The position numbers were made by a program, and so were the translations under genes. 64,000 nt of DNA, from positions 372,001 to 436,000 of the forward strand of contig NZ_CP061304.1 in NCBI RefSeq assembly GCF_018687735.1. The letters are read 5' to 3'. Source of the DNA: Polynucleobacter sp. MG-5-Ahmo-C2 (GTDB lineage: Bacteria > Pseudomonadota > Gammaproteobacteria > Burkholderiales > Burkholderiaceae). The notes below the pieces were generated by a model. The model made no database searches and was not told the origin of the DNA. It saw only the letters and a program-made list of their open reading frames with translations. This document shows, one piece after another, positions 8,411 through 17,357 of this stretch. Every line of letters starts with the position of its first letter. Position 1 is the stretch's first letter.

Positions 8411-9526
8411 TTAGCCTTTAAAGTAATGGTCGTAAGCGATCTTCATGTCAACATTGACTAGCAAGTCCCAGCGAACTGCACGTTGGGCAAAGGCCTTTTG
8501 TGAATCAAGCACTTTCTTAAACATTGGGAGCTCAGAAGCCTTCTTCGCAATAATCTTGTCCCAAGCATTTAATTGGGCTACCAAGATAGATTTTGGAGTG
8601 GCGTAGAACTTAACCTTGTCTTTTGTTTGGAGCTCAGCAAAGTCCTTAGAGTAGCGATCAATTGCTTTCCATGACATATCTGCAGATGCTGCCTGGGTTC
8701 CGTATGAAAGAATGGCTTGGAGGTCTGCTGGCAAGGAGTTGAACTTCTTCTTGTTGAAGATAATTTCAAATTGCTCTGAAGGTTGATGGAAGCTTTGGAG
8801 CATGTTGACTTTGGATACGTCTGGGAAGCCCAAGATGCGGTCTGAAGTTGCATTATTAAACTCAGCAGCATCTAGAACGCCACGGTCCATTGCTGGGATG
8901 ATTTCGCCACCAGGCAATGCTTGAACTGATGCGCCCATGTCTGTGAAGATCTCAATAGAGAGACCAACCGTACGGTACTTTAAGCCCTTCAAGTCATCGA
9001 CTTTAGCGATTGGTTTTTTAAACCAGCCCAGTGGCTGTGTTGGCATTGGGCCATAAGGGAATGAAACCACGTCAAGCTTAAGATCGCTGTATATCTCATT
9101 CAATAGCTGTTGACCACCGCCATATTGGTTCCAAGATAGAAGGGTATTCGCATCCATACCAAAAGCAGGACCTGATCCCCAGAGCGCTAGTGCAGGGCTC
9201 TTGCCGTACCAATAAGCTAAAACGCCATGGCCGCCATCCAATGTTCCGCTAGATACAGCGTCTAACATATCAAAGGCTTTTACAACTGATCCAGCTGGTA
9301 GCACTTCAATCTTGAGTCGACCACCAGACATCGCATTTACTTTTGTTGCGTAGTCATTGGCGTACTCATGGAAAATATCTTTAGCTGGCCATGTTGATTG
9401 GAAGCGCAAATTAATCGTTTGCGCATTTGAAATCATTGGGAAGCCCATTGCAGCGGCGCCGGCAGTGCCAGCAGCAGCATTCTTTAGAAACTTACGGCGT
9501 GGGCTGGTGTTCTTGGTCTCAGACAT
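8411..9526 (-). CDS. dctP: TRAP transporter substrate-binding protein
   Basis: This 371-residue periplasmic protein captures the substrate and delivers it to DctQM. The N-terminus has a twin-arginine signal (SPRRKFLKNAAAGTAG), so export is probably by Tat, followed by cleavage near SNAQT. The mature part carries the DctP fold hallmarks, including FQSTWPAKDIFHEYANDY and KKPIAKVDDLKGLKYRTVG, whose arginine is expected to bind a carboxylate. The Tat signal and length resemble TakP-like binders of 2-oxo acids, but the ligand cannot be assigned from sequence. Confidence 0.92.
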   Translation of the reverse strand: MSETKNTSPRRKFLKNAAAGTAGAAAMGFPMISNAQTINLRFQSTWPAKDIFHEYANDYATKVNAMSGGRLKIEVLPAGSVVKAFDMLDAVSSGTLDGGHGVLAYWYGKSPALALWGSGPAFGMDANTLLSWNQYGGGQQLLNEIYSDLKLDVVSFPYGPMPTQPLGWFKKPIAKVDDLKGLKYRTVGLSIEIFTDMGASVQALPGGEIIPAMDRGVLDAAEFNNATSDRILGFPDVSKVNMLQSFHQPSEQFEIIFNKKKFNSLPADLQAILSYGTQAASADMSWKAIDRYSKDFAELQTKDKVKFYATPKSILVAQLNAWDKIIAKKASELPMFKKVLDSQKAFAQRAVRWDLLVNVDMKIAYDHYFKG

Positions 9527-9748
9527 CTAAATCTCCTATGATCGTTTTTTTATAAGTTCACTACTGGATGAAATAAATCCTTTCTAGAGGTTATTCCAAA
9601 ATGGGGCAAATGGGATTGAGGGTTTCCCCTCGATCAGGGCGTATTTTTATTGTGCATTGCATCAATATATTGCCCTCATTATTTTCAAGATCAATTTAAT
9701 ATACGGGATTGCCAAAGAGCAGGTGATTAGATAAACACAAGGACAGAT

Positions 9749-10735
9749 ATGAGTAATAAACCGAAAGTTTTAGTGGCTAGAGCAATATTCCCTGATCTGC
9801 TTGCCAAATTAGAGGAGTCGTTTGAGGTCCGCTCTAATCAGGCTGATCAAGTCTTTACCCCCGAGGAATTACAAAAGGAGTTGTCAGGCGTGGCAGGTGC
9901 ATTGGTCACTGGTAGCGAACGTATTGACGCAACTGCTTTGGCTAATGCCAAGAACTTAAAAATCGTAGCGAATATTTCAGTGGGCTACAACAATTTCGAT
10001 GTGCCTTCAATCACTGCAGCCGGTGTTATGGCGAGCAATACGCCAGATGTATTGACAGATACCACAGCTGATTTTGGCTTCGCATTATTAATGGCCACGG
10101 CAAGGCGCATTACCGAGTCTGAGCGCTGGATTAGAGAAGGTCACTGGGATAAATGGTCCATTGTGACAAACCCATTGGGCATGGATTTACATCACAGTAC
10201 TTTGGGCATTATTGGTATGGGCCGTATTGGGCAAGGCATTGCAAAGCGTGCCCTGGGCTTTGGAATGAATGTGATTTATCACAATCGCAGTCGTCTGCCT
10301 GAGGCTGATGAAAAAGCTTGCGGCGCAAAGTATGTCTCTAAAGAAGAATTACTTCGCACCGCTGATCACGTAGTCTTGGTATTGCCATACACAGCAGAAA
10401 ATCATCACACTATTGGCGCCAAAGAAATTGCGCTCATGAAGCCTACTGCGACCCTGGTAAATATTGCCCGTGGTGGCATTGTGGATGATGCTGCTTTGGC
10501 GCAAGCACTTAAAGAGAAAAAGATTTTTGCTGCAGGCTTAGATGTATTTGAGGGTGAGCCCAAAGTCAATCCTGAATTACTGAAACTCAGTAATGTGGTG
10601 TTGGCTCCGCATATTGCTAGCGCAACCGAAAAGACTCGTAGAGCAATGATTGATTTAGCAGTAGAAAATTTACGTGCTGCAATTGCCGGTAAGAAGCCGC
10701 CAAGCTTGATTAATACAGAAGTATTTAAAGGCTAA
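9749..10735 (+). CDS. D-2-hydroxyacid dehydrogenase, probably glyoxylate/hydroxypyruvate reductase
   Basis: An NAD(P)H-dependent reductase of 328 residues. The nucleotide fold shows GIIGMGRIGQGIAKRALGFG followed by HNRSR, where arginines after the second strand favour NADPH. Active-site pieces are NIARGGIVDD (Arg), GLDVFEGEP (Glu) and APHIASATEKTRRAM (His). The pattern fits GhrB-like enzymes reducing glyoxylate or hydroxypyruvate. It diverges from the TRAP operon across a 222-bp gap, which hints at metabolism of an imported hydroxy- or oxo-acid, though this link is inference. A strong terminator follows. Confidence 0.88.
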   Translation: MSNKPKVLVARAIFPDLLAKLEESFEVRSNQADQVFTPEELQKELSGVAGALVTGSERIDATALANAKNLKIVANISVGYNNFDVPSITAAGVMASNTPDVLTDTTADFGFALLMATARRITESERWIREGHWDKWSIVTNPLGMDLHHSTLGIIGMGRIGQGIAKRALGFGMNVIYHNRSRLPEADEKACGAKYVSKEELLRTADHVVLVLPYTAENHHTIGAKEIALMKPTATLVNIARGGIVDDAALAQALKEKKIFAAGLDVFEGEPKVNPELLKLSNVVLAPHIASATEKTRRAMIDLAVENLRAAIAGKKPPSLINTEVFKG

Positions 10736-10750
10736 AGCTGATTGCAAGAA

Positions 10751-10783
10751 ACAATAAAGCCGAGCAATGCTCGGCTTTATTGT
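10751..10783 (+). terminator. Intrinsic terminator after the hydroxyacid dehydrogenase
   Basis: A 15-bp perfect stem (10751-10765 with 10769-10783), containing AAAGCCGAGC and GCTCGGCTTT around an AAT loop, is followed by TTATAT. It is symmetric enough to serve the minus-strand 97-residue gene as well. Confidence 0.8.
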
Positions 10784-10819
10784 TTTATATCTTCTTAGGT
10801 TTTATTGATGTCTTGCGAA

Positions 10820-11113
10820 TTACTCAGCTTCAATCTCTTCAGGCAGCTCGCGTAAGGCTAGTTCAATTCCACCAAATTTGCCAGCGACCCAGTTATACAC
10901 CTTGCAAGCAATCCACAGTAAACCAAAGCCAAGGAGGGCATTCAGAATGAGGGCAGACAGCACGGTAAATCCTGGAATGGCGCCGTCACGAACAAAGGCA
11001 ACAAATAAGGCCAACAAGACGATCGGAACAGAAAAACATAAATAAACCAAAACAAGTGTTTTGGCGGTGTGCATTGGGTCTAGGAAGACGAGTTCTTTTT
11101 TGCTAAGTTTCAT
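10820..11113 (-). CDS. Small membrane protein of unknown function
   Basis: I do not recognise this 97-residue protein. It has two clear hydrophobic segments, TLVLVYLCFSVPIVLLALFV (about residues 19-38) and VLSALILNALLGFGLLWIA (about 53-71). An acidic tail ends LRELPEEIEAE. It begins 12 bp after moeA on the same strand, so it is probably translated from the end of the moa-mob-moe transcript, but nothing in it suggests a cofactor role. Basic residues precede the first helix (KLSKKE), suggesting both ends are cytoplasmic. Confidence 0.7.
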   Translation of the reverse strand: MKLSKKELVFLDPMHTAKTLVLVYLCFSVPIVLLALFVAFVRDGAIPGFTVLSALILNALLGFGLLWIACKVYNWVAGKFGGIELALRELPEEIEAE

Positions 11114-11125
11114 AATGATGCAATC

Positions 11126-12439
11126 TTAAAGCAGTCCTTCAAAAAGCGCCACATCTACCCAGTCACCAGCAGCAATATTTCCTTGGTCGTGAGCGAGGAT
11201 GACAAAGCAATTTGCTTCGCTCATTGAGCGCAAAATCCCAGCACCTTGGCTGCCGGTGAGTCTCACAGTCGGACGTCCTTCAGCATTACGCCCCAAGATG
11301 GCGCGTTGAAACTCTGTACGACCAGGTTTCTTTCGAATGGGGGCCTCAGAAATCGCTTGAGTCATTGGGGGCTCAGTCTGGTTAGAGCCGTTCAGTTGCA
11401 GGAGTGCAGCTCGAACAAATTGGTAGAAAGTCACCATTACGGCTACTGGGTTGCCGGGTAAGCCAAAGAACAATGTTTTGCGTTCAGAGGCTCCTGCAGT
11501 AGCTTTGAGGATGCCAAAGGCCATCGGGCGTCCAGGACGCATCGCAATTTTCCAAAAGCCAACATCACCTAACTCTTGCATGATCTGCTTGGTGAAGTCA
11601 GCTTCTCCAACAGAAACTCCCCCAGAGGAAATTAAGACATCCGACTTTGTGGCTGCATCAATAAATGCTTGCTTAAGTGCTGTGGGATCATCACGCACGA
11701 TACCGCAGTCAATGATTTCGAGATTGAGGCGATTGAGTAAACCAGTGAGGCTATAGCGATTGCTGTCATAGATGCTGCCAGCATCTAATGTTTGTTCTAG
11801 TGATCGCAGCTCGTCGCCGGAGGACAGAATTGCTACCTTCAGTTTGCGCTTTACTTGAAGCGTGGAGATTCCCAATGATGCAGCTAAACCTAAATCAGAG
11901 GGGCGCAATAAACGACCGGCCTGAATCGCAGGTTTGCTTTGTTTTAAATCCTCACCACGCAAGCGACGATTCTCGCCAGGCTTTAATAGATTCTGCTTAA
12001 ACTCAATCTGTGTTTCAGTTTGTGTAATGGTTAATTCCTGCGGAATGACTGTGTCGCAGTCAGCCGGCATCACAGCACCAGTCATGATCTTTAAGCACTC
12101 ACCCTGATTGATCTTACCTTTATAAGGCTTACCTGCAAAAGCAGTGCCTACTATTTCCAGAGAGATATTGTTATCGCCTGTACCAAGGCATTTGCCATTG
12201 AAGGCATAACCATCCATTGCAGAGTTATCGGCCGCAGGAACATCAATTGGCGAAAGTAAGTCTTGAGCAAGAATGCGGTTGATGGCTTGATCTAGAGAAA
12301 CTGTTTCGATATCTTTCGGATCATGAAGCGCCCTAGACTCTTCAATGAGTTCCTTAACTAACTGAGAAATGGCTTTACGAGCTTCATCCACGTGCAGCGA
12401 TGAAGTGAGTAGAATTGGGCTATTGGGTGAGTGCTTCAT
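11126..12439 (-). CDS. moeA: Molybdopterin molybdotransferase MoeA, copy 1
   Basis: It inserts molybdate into adenylylated molybdopterin to complete the cofactor. The 437-residue protein is slightly longer than usual. It shows PAADNSAMDGYAF near residue 70, IMTGAVMPADCDTVIPQE, SSGGVSVGEADF and GLPGNPVAVMVTFYQFV, covering the MoeA domains in order. It overlaps the 3' end of mobA by 4 bp, so the two are translationally coupled. A second moeA at 61.6 kb has 413 residues and clearly different sequence, so they are old paralogues rather than a recent copy. Confidence 0.93.
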   Translation of the reverse strand: MKHSPNSPILLTSSLHVDEARKAISQLVKELIEESRALHDPKDIETVSLDQAINRILAQDLLSPIDVPAADNSAMDGYAFNGKCLGTGDNNISLEIVGTAFAGKPYKGKINQGECLKIMTGAVMPADCDTVIPQELTITQTETQIEFKQNLLKPGENRRLRGEDLKQSKPAIQAGRLLRPSDLGLAASLGISTLQVKRKLKVAILSSGDELRSLEQTLDAGSIYDSNRYSLTGLLNRLNLEIIDCGIVRDDPTALKQAFIDAATKSDVLISSGGVSVGEADFTKQIMQELGDVGFWKIAMRPGRPMAFGILKATAGASERKTLFFGLPGNPVAVMVTFYQFVRAALLQLNGSNQTEPPMTQAISEAPIRKKPGRTEFQRAILGRNAEGRPTVRLTGSQGAGILRSMSEANCFVILAHDQGNIAAGDWVDVALFEGLL

Positions 12440-13041
12440 ACAGAGGCCTCTTCTAATGCTTTTAATTCTTCAGGAGTATTGACGTTGGCAAACGCTTGCG
12501 CATCATTAAACACCACAGTACTACTGCGAATTTCTTTAAACCATCGATCGATTTTGAGATCACCCTTTTGTAGAAAAGTTTTCAGTGACTCTTGAAGATT
12601 ACTACGCATTAAACAAAAAACGGGTTGCGCCCAAACCTTGCCATCCGACTCACTACTAGAGGCATATACCAGCTGAAAGTCACCGCGGTTCATTTCGGCA
12701 GCTAGTTTTGTGCCTAGATCTATTGGCAATAAAGGTGAATCACAAGGGGTGGTCAGTAGGTAGGTAGTTTTGCAGACTTTGAGGCCTGCAGAGAACCCTG
12801 CCAATGGCCCTGAAAAATCTGGAGTTTCATCCATGATGACGGGGTGACCATAGCCAGCGTATTTTGTAATGTTGCGATTGGCATTAATGAGGATTGGACC
12901 AACCTGGTTCTTGAGTTGTGCAATGGTCGATTCAATCAGGGGTTTATTGTGAAAAGAAATTAACCCCTTATCAACGCCCCCCATGCGTTGGGCACGACCA
13001 CCAGCTAAGATGAGACCAGTAATTTGCTCAGGGGAAATCAT
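12436..13041 (-). CDS. mobA: Molybdenum cofactor guanylyltransferase
   Basis: It attaches GMP to molybdopterin to form the bis-MGD cofactor used by enzymes of the DMSO reductase family. The 201 residues begin with the nucleotidyltransferase motif LILAGGRAQRMGGVDKGL. They also contain the metal-binding TTPCDSPLLP and the FNDAQAFANVNTPEEL ending typical of MobA. The start codon overlaps the moaA stop by one base (TAATG). Its presence implies that the cell has at least one bis-MGD enzyme, for example a nitrate reductase or formate dehydrogenase, outside this window. Confidence 0.95.
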   Translation of the reverse strand: MISPEQITGLILAGGRAQRMGGVDKGLISFHNKPLIESTIAQLKNQVGPILINANRNITKYAGYGHPVIMDETPDFSGPLAGFSAGLKVCKTTYLLTTPCDSPLLPIDLGTKLAAEMNRGDFQLVYASSSESDGKVWAQPVFCLMRSNLQESLKTFLQKGDLKIDRWFKEIRSSTVVFNDAQAFANVNTPEELKALEEASV

Positions 13042-14168
13042 TAGCCGCCGATATAAGACATTTCGACCTTGCGATTGCTGGTCGATTGATTGATGGTATT
13101 CGAACCACGAATCTCAGAGTAATGATCATCGCGTGTTGCCCAAGTATTCATAATCGCATTTGCAATCTCTAGATCGCTTTTTCCTGAGCGCAATAGAGTC
13201 TTGAAATCAAACCCTTCATTTGCAAAGAGGCAGAGATACATCTGGCCATCTGTGGAGATGCGAGCACGAGTGCATTCATGGCAGAAGGTTTGGGTAACGC
13301 TGGAGATCACACCGACTTCACCCGAGCCATCGACATAGCGCCAGCGCTGGGCAACCTCACCGGTGTAATTGGCTTCAATTGCCTCTAAGGGATAGACTTC
13401 ATTGATGCTGGCAATAACTTCTTTAGACGGCAGTACCTCTGCCATATTCCAACCATTTGAACTGCCTACATCCATAAATTCGATAAAGCGCAGAATGACG
13501 CCACTGCCTTTAAAGTGTTTTGCCATAGATACGATCTCGTGATCATTCGTACCTTTTTTAACTACCATATTCACTTTGATATTCCCAAAGCCAACTTCCT
13601 TAGCGGCAGCAATGCCATCTAAAACATCTGATACCGGGAAGTCCACATCATTCATTTTTCTAAAGGTGGCATCATCAAGACCATCTAAGCTAATCGTCAG
13701 TCTTTGTAAACCGGCAGCCTTTAATGCAGCAGCTTTTTTGCGAAGGATGCTGCCATTTGTAGTTAGAGTGAGATCGAGTGGTCTTCCTTCTGGCGTGCGC
13801 ACCTCCGCCAACATTTCTATCAGTAGTTCTAAGTTCTTGCGCAGTAATGGTTCGCCACCAGTTAAGCGAATCTTCTCGACACCCAAGGTGGAAAAGATTG
13901 AAGTTAGGCGAGCAATCTCCTCAAAGCTCAATAGTTCTTTGTGAGATAGGTAGGGGTAGCTCTGATCAAAGACTTCCTTGGGCATGCAATAGGTGCAGCG
14001 GAAGTTACAGCGATCGGTGACTGAAATACGTAAGTCACGCAAAATGCGTCCACGAGTATCTTGGGTATTGCCGTGAGGCGTAATGAGTTGCGCCCCAATA
14101 GACGGGTCGAGACCTTTGCCTTCATCGATACGGATGGGGATCACTTTGGGGATGACTTTTTCAACCAT
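13041..14168 (-). CDS. moaA: GTP 3',8-cyclase (radical SAM)
   Basis: It performs the first step of molybdenum cofactor synthesis, converting GTP to a cyclised intermediate that MoaC processes. With the start at 14168 the protein has 375 residues. Cys54, Cys58 and Cys61 in CNFRCTYC bind the radical SAM cluster. [11 protein letters not shown] and a later CLF cysteine bind the second cluster, and the tail ends in the conserved Gly-Gly. An upstream ATG at 14213 would add 15 unlikely residues. moaC is not in this window. It lies 93 bp after rne on the same strand. Confidence 0.95.
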   Translation of the reverse strand: MVEKVIPKVIPIRIDEGKGLDPSIGAQLITPHGNTQDTRGRILRDLRISVTDRCNFRCTYCMPKEVFDQSYPYLSHKELLSFEEIARLTSIFSTLGVEKIRLTGGEPLLRKNLELLIEMLAEVRTPEGRPLDLTLTTNGSILRKKAAALKAAGLQRLTISLDGLDDATFRKMNDVDFPVSDVLDGIAAAKEVGFGNIKVNMVVKKGTNDHEIVSMAKHFKGSGVILRFIEFMDVGSSNGWNMAEVLPSKEVIASINEVYPLEAIEANYTGEVAQRWRYVDGSGEVGVISSVTQTFCHECTRARISTDGQMYLCLFANEGFDFKTLLRSGKSDLEIANAIMNTWATRDDHYSEIRGSNTINQSTSNRKVEMSYIGG

Positions 14169-14261
14169 ATGCACAATTATGGCCGTGAAACGGTGTTTCT
14201 GCCAAACCGCCAAATATCCTTATGGGATAAATGACGGTCTGGAGAAAAACTGGAGTACGCG

Positions 14262-16892
14262 TTAAACCGTTTTTTCTTGTCCGCCGGTTTCAACTAGAAC
14301 CATTGGACCTTCTGGCAGACTTGCTGCAGGTTTTGGCGCCCTACCTAAGCTACTTGCCTCAGGCTGAATCTGGCTTTGTGCTTCTGCATGTTTCGAGGCA
14401 TCAGTAGCGACCCAGATCATGCCAGCAGATTCCACCACGCTGTGCAATGGAGTTTCTTCAAGCGCCTGAAAGGCAACCTTAGGAAGCTCCGGCGCAGGCT
14501 TGGCAATAACTTCAACAGTAGAAACTGCTGCTACTGCAACTGGGGTTACAGGAGGGGTGCTCAGAGTAGCTTGCGCCGAACGATTTGATTGACGAGGAGG
14601 GCGTGGTGCTCTTTCGGCCCTTTCTTGTTTTTCAGCAGCAGGTTTTGCATTACCAAAGCTATTAGAAAGATTCTGCATCGGCATAGATGCGGATGCACCA
14701 GCCATGCCGACTGGAGGACCAGAAAACGGAATCACTGATGAAGTTGCCACTTCTAAAGTACTTGCATCACCATTTTCTGCGCGCTCGCCACGATCATTTC
14801 TGTTACGACCACGGCCACGACGATTACGACCACGGCCACGACGCTCTTCACCATCAGTGCTCGGTGCTGCTTCTGAACCTGGTGTAGCTTCTGTGGCAGG
14901 AGTTACTGCAGCTGGGTTTGCTTGACGCTCTGGCTTTGGACCATTCTGGTTACGGTTGCCGTTACGGTTATTGCGGTTGCCGTTGCGGTTGTTATTGCTT
15001 TCAGAAGCGCCTTCGGCTGCAGTCGCTGTAGGACGCTCTGCGCGCTCACCATTGCGATCGTTGCGTTCGCCACGACGGTTGCGACCACGATTGCGATCGC
15101 CACCATTACTGTTGCCATTGCGCCCTTGATTGCGACCACGGGCATTGCTTGGGGCTGGTTTTTCTTCTACTGCAGGCGAGGAGGAGAATAGCTTCTTGAT
15201 AAATCCAAATAAACCACCAGAGCTTTCAGCTTGTACTTGCTCGGTACGTGCAGGACGTGGTTGGCTGATCGGCGCAGGTTGTGTTGGGGTGATGCCCTTA
15301 ACGGCTGCTTCAGGACGAGCTTTCACATCAGCGTCTTTGCGACTTACTGTAGTGTCAGTTTCGAGTTCGCGAGCAGCTTCTTCAGCCATCACATAGCTAG
15401 CTTTTTGATCATCCAGACGTGGATCATCATGACGTAAACGCTCTAGCTTGTAATGTGGGGTTTCTAAATGCTTGTTCGGAACCATTAAGACGTTTACTTT
15501 GAAGCGAGTCTCAATCTTGATCACTTCAGCACGCTTTTCATTCAAGAGGAATGCAGCCACTTCGACTGGCACCTGAGTATGAATCGCTGCCGTGTTCTCT
15601 TTCATTGCTTCTTCTTGGATGATGCGCAGAACTTGCAATGCAGAAGATTCGGTATCGCGGATGTGGCCTGTGCCGTTACAACGCGGGCAGGTTACATGGC
15701 TACCTTCAGAAAGGGCAGGGCGCAAGCGTTGGCGTGACATTTCCATCAAGCCAAACTTAGAGATTTTGCCCATTTGTACGCGGGCGCGATCATGACGCAG
15801 GGCATCGCGGAGGCGATTCTCAACATCTTTTTGAGCCTTGCTCGATTCCATATCAATGAAGTCAATCACGATCAAACCACCCAAGTCACGTAAACGTGCT
15901 TGACGAGCGATTTCATCGGCAGCTTCCAGGTTGGTGCGAGTAGCGGTTTCTTCAATATCCGAACCACGGGTTGCACGTGCAGAGTTCACGTCCACAGAAA
16001 CCAGAGCTTCCGTGTGGTCGATCACAATGGCGCCACCAGATGGTAATGGCACGGTACGTGAGTAGGCAGTTTCAATCTGGTGTTCAATTTGGAAACGAGA
16101 GAACAAAGGCACATCATCTTGATAGCGCTTTACTCGTGGCAAATTGTCTGGCATCACTACTGACATAAATGCAGCAGCTTGTTCGTAGATGTCATCGGTA
16201 TCAATGAGGATCTCGCCGATATCGGGCTGGAAGTAATCGCGGATTGCGCGGATCACTAAGCTGGATTCGAGATAAATCAGTAGGGGTGCTGAATTGCCTT
16301 TAGCGGCCTCATCAATCGCTTTCCATAACTGCATGAGGTAACTTAAGTCCCATTGCAGTTCTGTAGCGTCACGACCAATGCCAGCGGTACGAGCAATGAT
16401 GCTCATGCCATCAGGTACTTCTAGTTGAGCCATTGCTTCACGCAGTTCTTGACGGTCTTCACCCTCAATGCGACGAGAAACGCCACCTCCGCGTGGGTTA
16501 TTTGGCATTAATACCAAATAACGGCCAGCCAAGGAGATAAAGGAAGTTAAAGCGGCGCCTTTTTGGCCACGCTCTTCTTTTTCTACTTGAACAATGATTT
16601 CTTGACCTTCGCGCAAGGCATCTTTAATGGAGGCATTGCGAACGTCTATACCCTCTTTGAAATAAGTTCTGGCAACTTCCTTGAAGGGTAAAAAGCCATG
16701 ACGCTCTTCACCATAGTTGACAAAACAAGCCTCTAGCGAAGGCTCAATGCGGGTAATCACACCTTTATAAATATTGCCTTTGCGTTGTTCGCGACCGGCA
16801 GCTTCAATATCAATATCAATGAGTTTTTGACCATCAACGATGGCAACTCGCAACTCTTCTTGTTGAGTTGCATTAAATAACATGCGTTTCAT
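14262..16892 (-). CDS. rne: Ribonuclease E
   Basis: This endonuclease drives mRNA decay and rRNA and tRNA processing. The 876 residues start with the family MKRMLFNA and an S1 domain (about 35-120). The catalytic DNase-I-like region shows VSVDVNSARATRG and GGLIVIDFIDM, with metal-binding acidic residues, and the Zn-link CPRC lies in VTCPRCNGTGHIRD. After about residue 520 it becomes a disordered tail rich in Arg, Asn and Gly, with repeated RNGNRN blocks, probably an RNA-binding and degradosome scaffold. A long hairpin-rich leader precedes it, as expected for autoregulation. Confidence 0.97.
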   Translation of the reverse strand: MKRMLFNATQQEELRVAIVDGQKLIDIDIEAAGREQRKGNIYKGVITRIEPSLEACFVNYGEERHGFLPFKEVARTYFKEGIDVRNASIKDALREGQEIIVQVEKEERGQKGAALTSFISLAGRYLVLMPNNPRGGGVSRRIEGEDRQELREAMAQLEVPDGMSIIARTAGIGRDATELQWDLSYLMQLWKAIDEAAKGNSAPLLIYLESSLVIRAIRDYFQPDIGEILIDTDDIYEQAAAFMSVVMPDNLPRVKRYQDDVPLFSRFQIEHQIETAYSRTVPLPSGGAIVIDHTEALVSVDVNSARATRGSDIEETATRTNLEAADEIARQARLRDLGGLIVIDFIDMESSKAQKDVENRLRDALRHDRARVQMGKISKFGLMEMSRQRLRPALSEGSHVTCPRCNGTGHIRDTESSALQVLRIIQEEAMKENTAAIHTQVPVEVAAFLLNEKRAEVIKIETRFKVNVLMVPNKHLETPHYKLERLRHDDPRLDDQKASYVMAEEAARELETDTTVSRKDADVKARPEAAVKGITPTQPAPISQPRPARTEQVQAESSGGLFGFIKKLFSSSPAVEEKPAPSNARGRNQGRNGNSNGGDRNRGRNRRGERNDRNGERAERPTATAAEGASESNNNRNGNRNNRNGNRNQNGPKPERQANPAAVTPATEATPGSEAAPSTDGEERRGRGRNRRGRGRNRNDRGERAENGDASTLEVATSSVIPFSGPPVGMAGASASMPMQNLSNSFGNAKPAAEKQERAERAPRPPRQSNRSAQATLSTPPVTPVAVAAVSTVEVIAKPAPELPKVAFQALEETPLHSVVESAGMIWVATDASKHAEAQSQIQPEASSLGRAPKPAASLPEGPMVLVETGGQEKTV

Positions 16893-17281
16893 AACACTCT
16901 CCTATGGGGGAGGATGTCGTTGCGCGCTGCGTTAGGGGGACAAGTTTGATGCCGCAAAGGACTAAGCCGATGGCGGTATTTAAGTGTGGATCATGCAAAT
17001 CTAGGCGCTTTTTGCCTAGTTCACCAAGTTAACTGTTGGTCAATTCGGTGCCACACTTGACGATCGCCGCAGAGACCTCCTTTAGGTCATCAATGCAGGC
17101 GCGCGCCTAAAAACTGTCTTCTAATCGCGGGTCGCGGCATACGGCACACCAACCCTGCGCCTCATTACAACGGGGGAGGGGCAACCCCGGGAGTCATTTA
17201 AAGGGCGACTCCAAGCTCCACGATTCAAACCTGACTTCAGGTTGGGATCAAGCCAATAAATTGGCTAGAGCGTTGATTATA
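16893..17281 (-). promoter_or_regulatory. RNase E promoter and long structured 5' leader
   Basis: The interval between rne and rluC (16893-17357) holds no gene. On the minus strand a perfect TATAAT lies at 17281-17276 (no good -35 seen), predicting a leader of about 375 nt. Hairpins seen by eye, in plus coordinates: 17251-17256/17261-17266, AACCTGA/TCAGGTT near 17227-17244, and CTAGGC/GCCTAG at 17001-17006/17014-17019. AGTGTGG 16983-16989 pairs with CCACACT 17051-17057 and encloses two hairpins as a junction. A perfect Shine-Dalgarno-like AAAGGAGGT (17083-17075) lies in another stem without a start codon after it. The real rne site AGGAGAG lies just before the ATG. Confidence 0.6.
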
Positions 17282-17357
17282 CGGCACAAGTTGAATGACA
17301 ATGGGGTATTGTTGAGTCCCTTGTCATCCTCTACCGAGGTCGCAAGAGAGATAAATC

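Noticed and set aside
14687-15396. Several plus-strand open frames opposite the RNase E tail
   Set aside because: They are mirror frames created by the Arg/Asn/Gly-repeat coding of the rne tail. They lack ribosome sites and known motifs.
17097-17108. Perfect 12-nt palindrome AGGCGCGCGCCT in the rne leader
   Set aside because: It is GC-rich and too short to stand apart from the other hairpins. It has no central loop as RNA and no clear protein-site family that I know.
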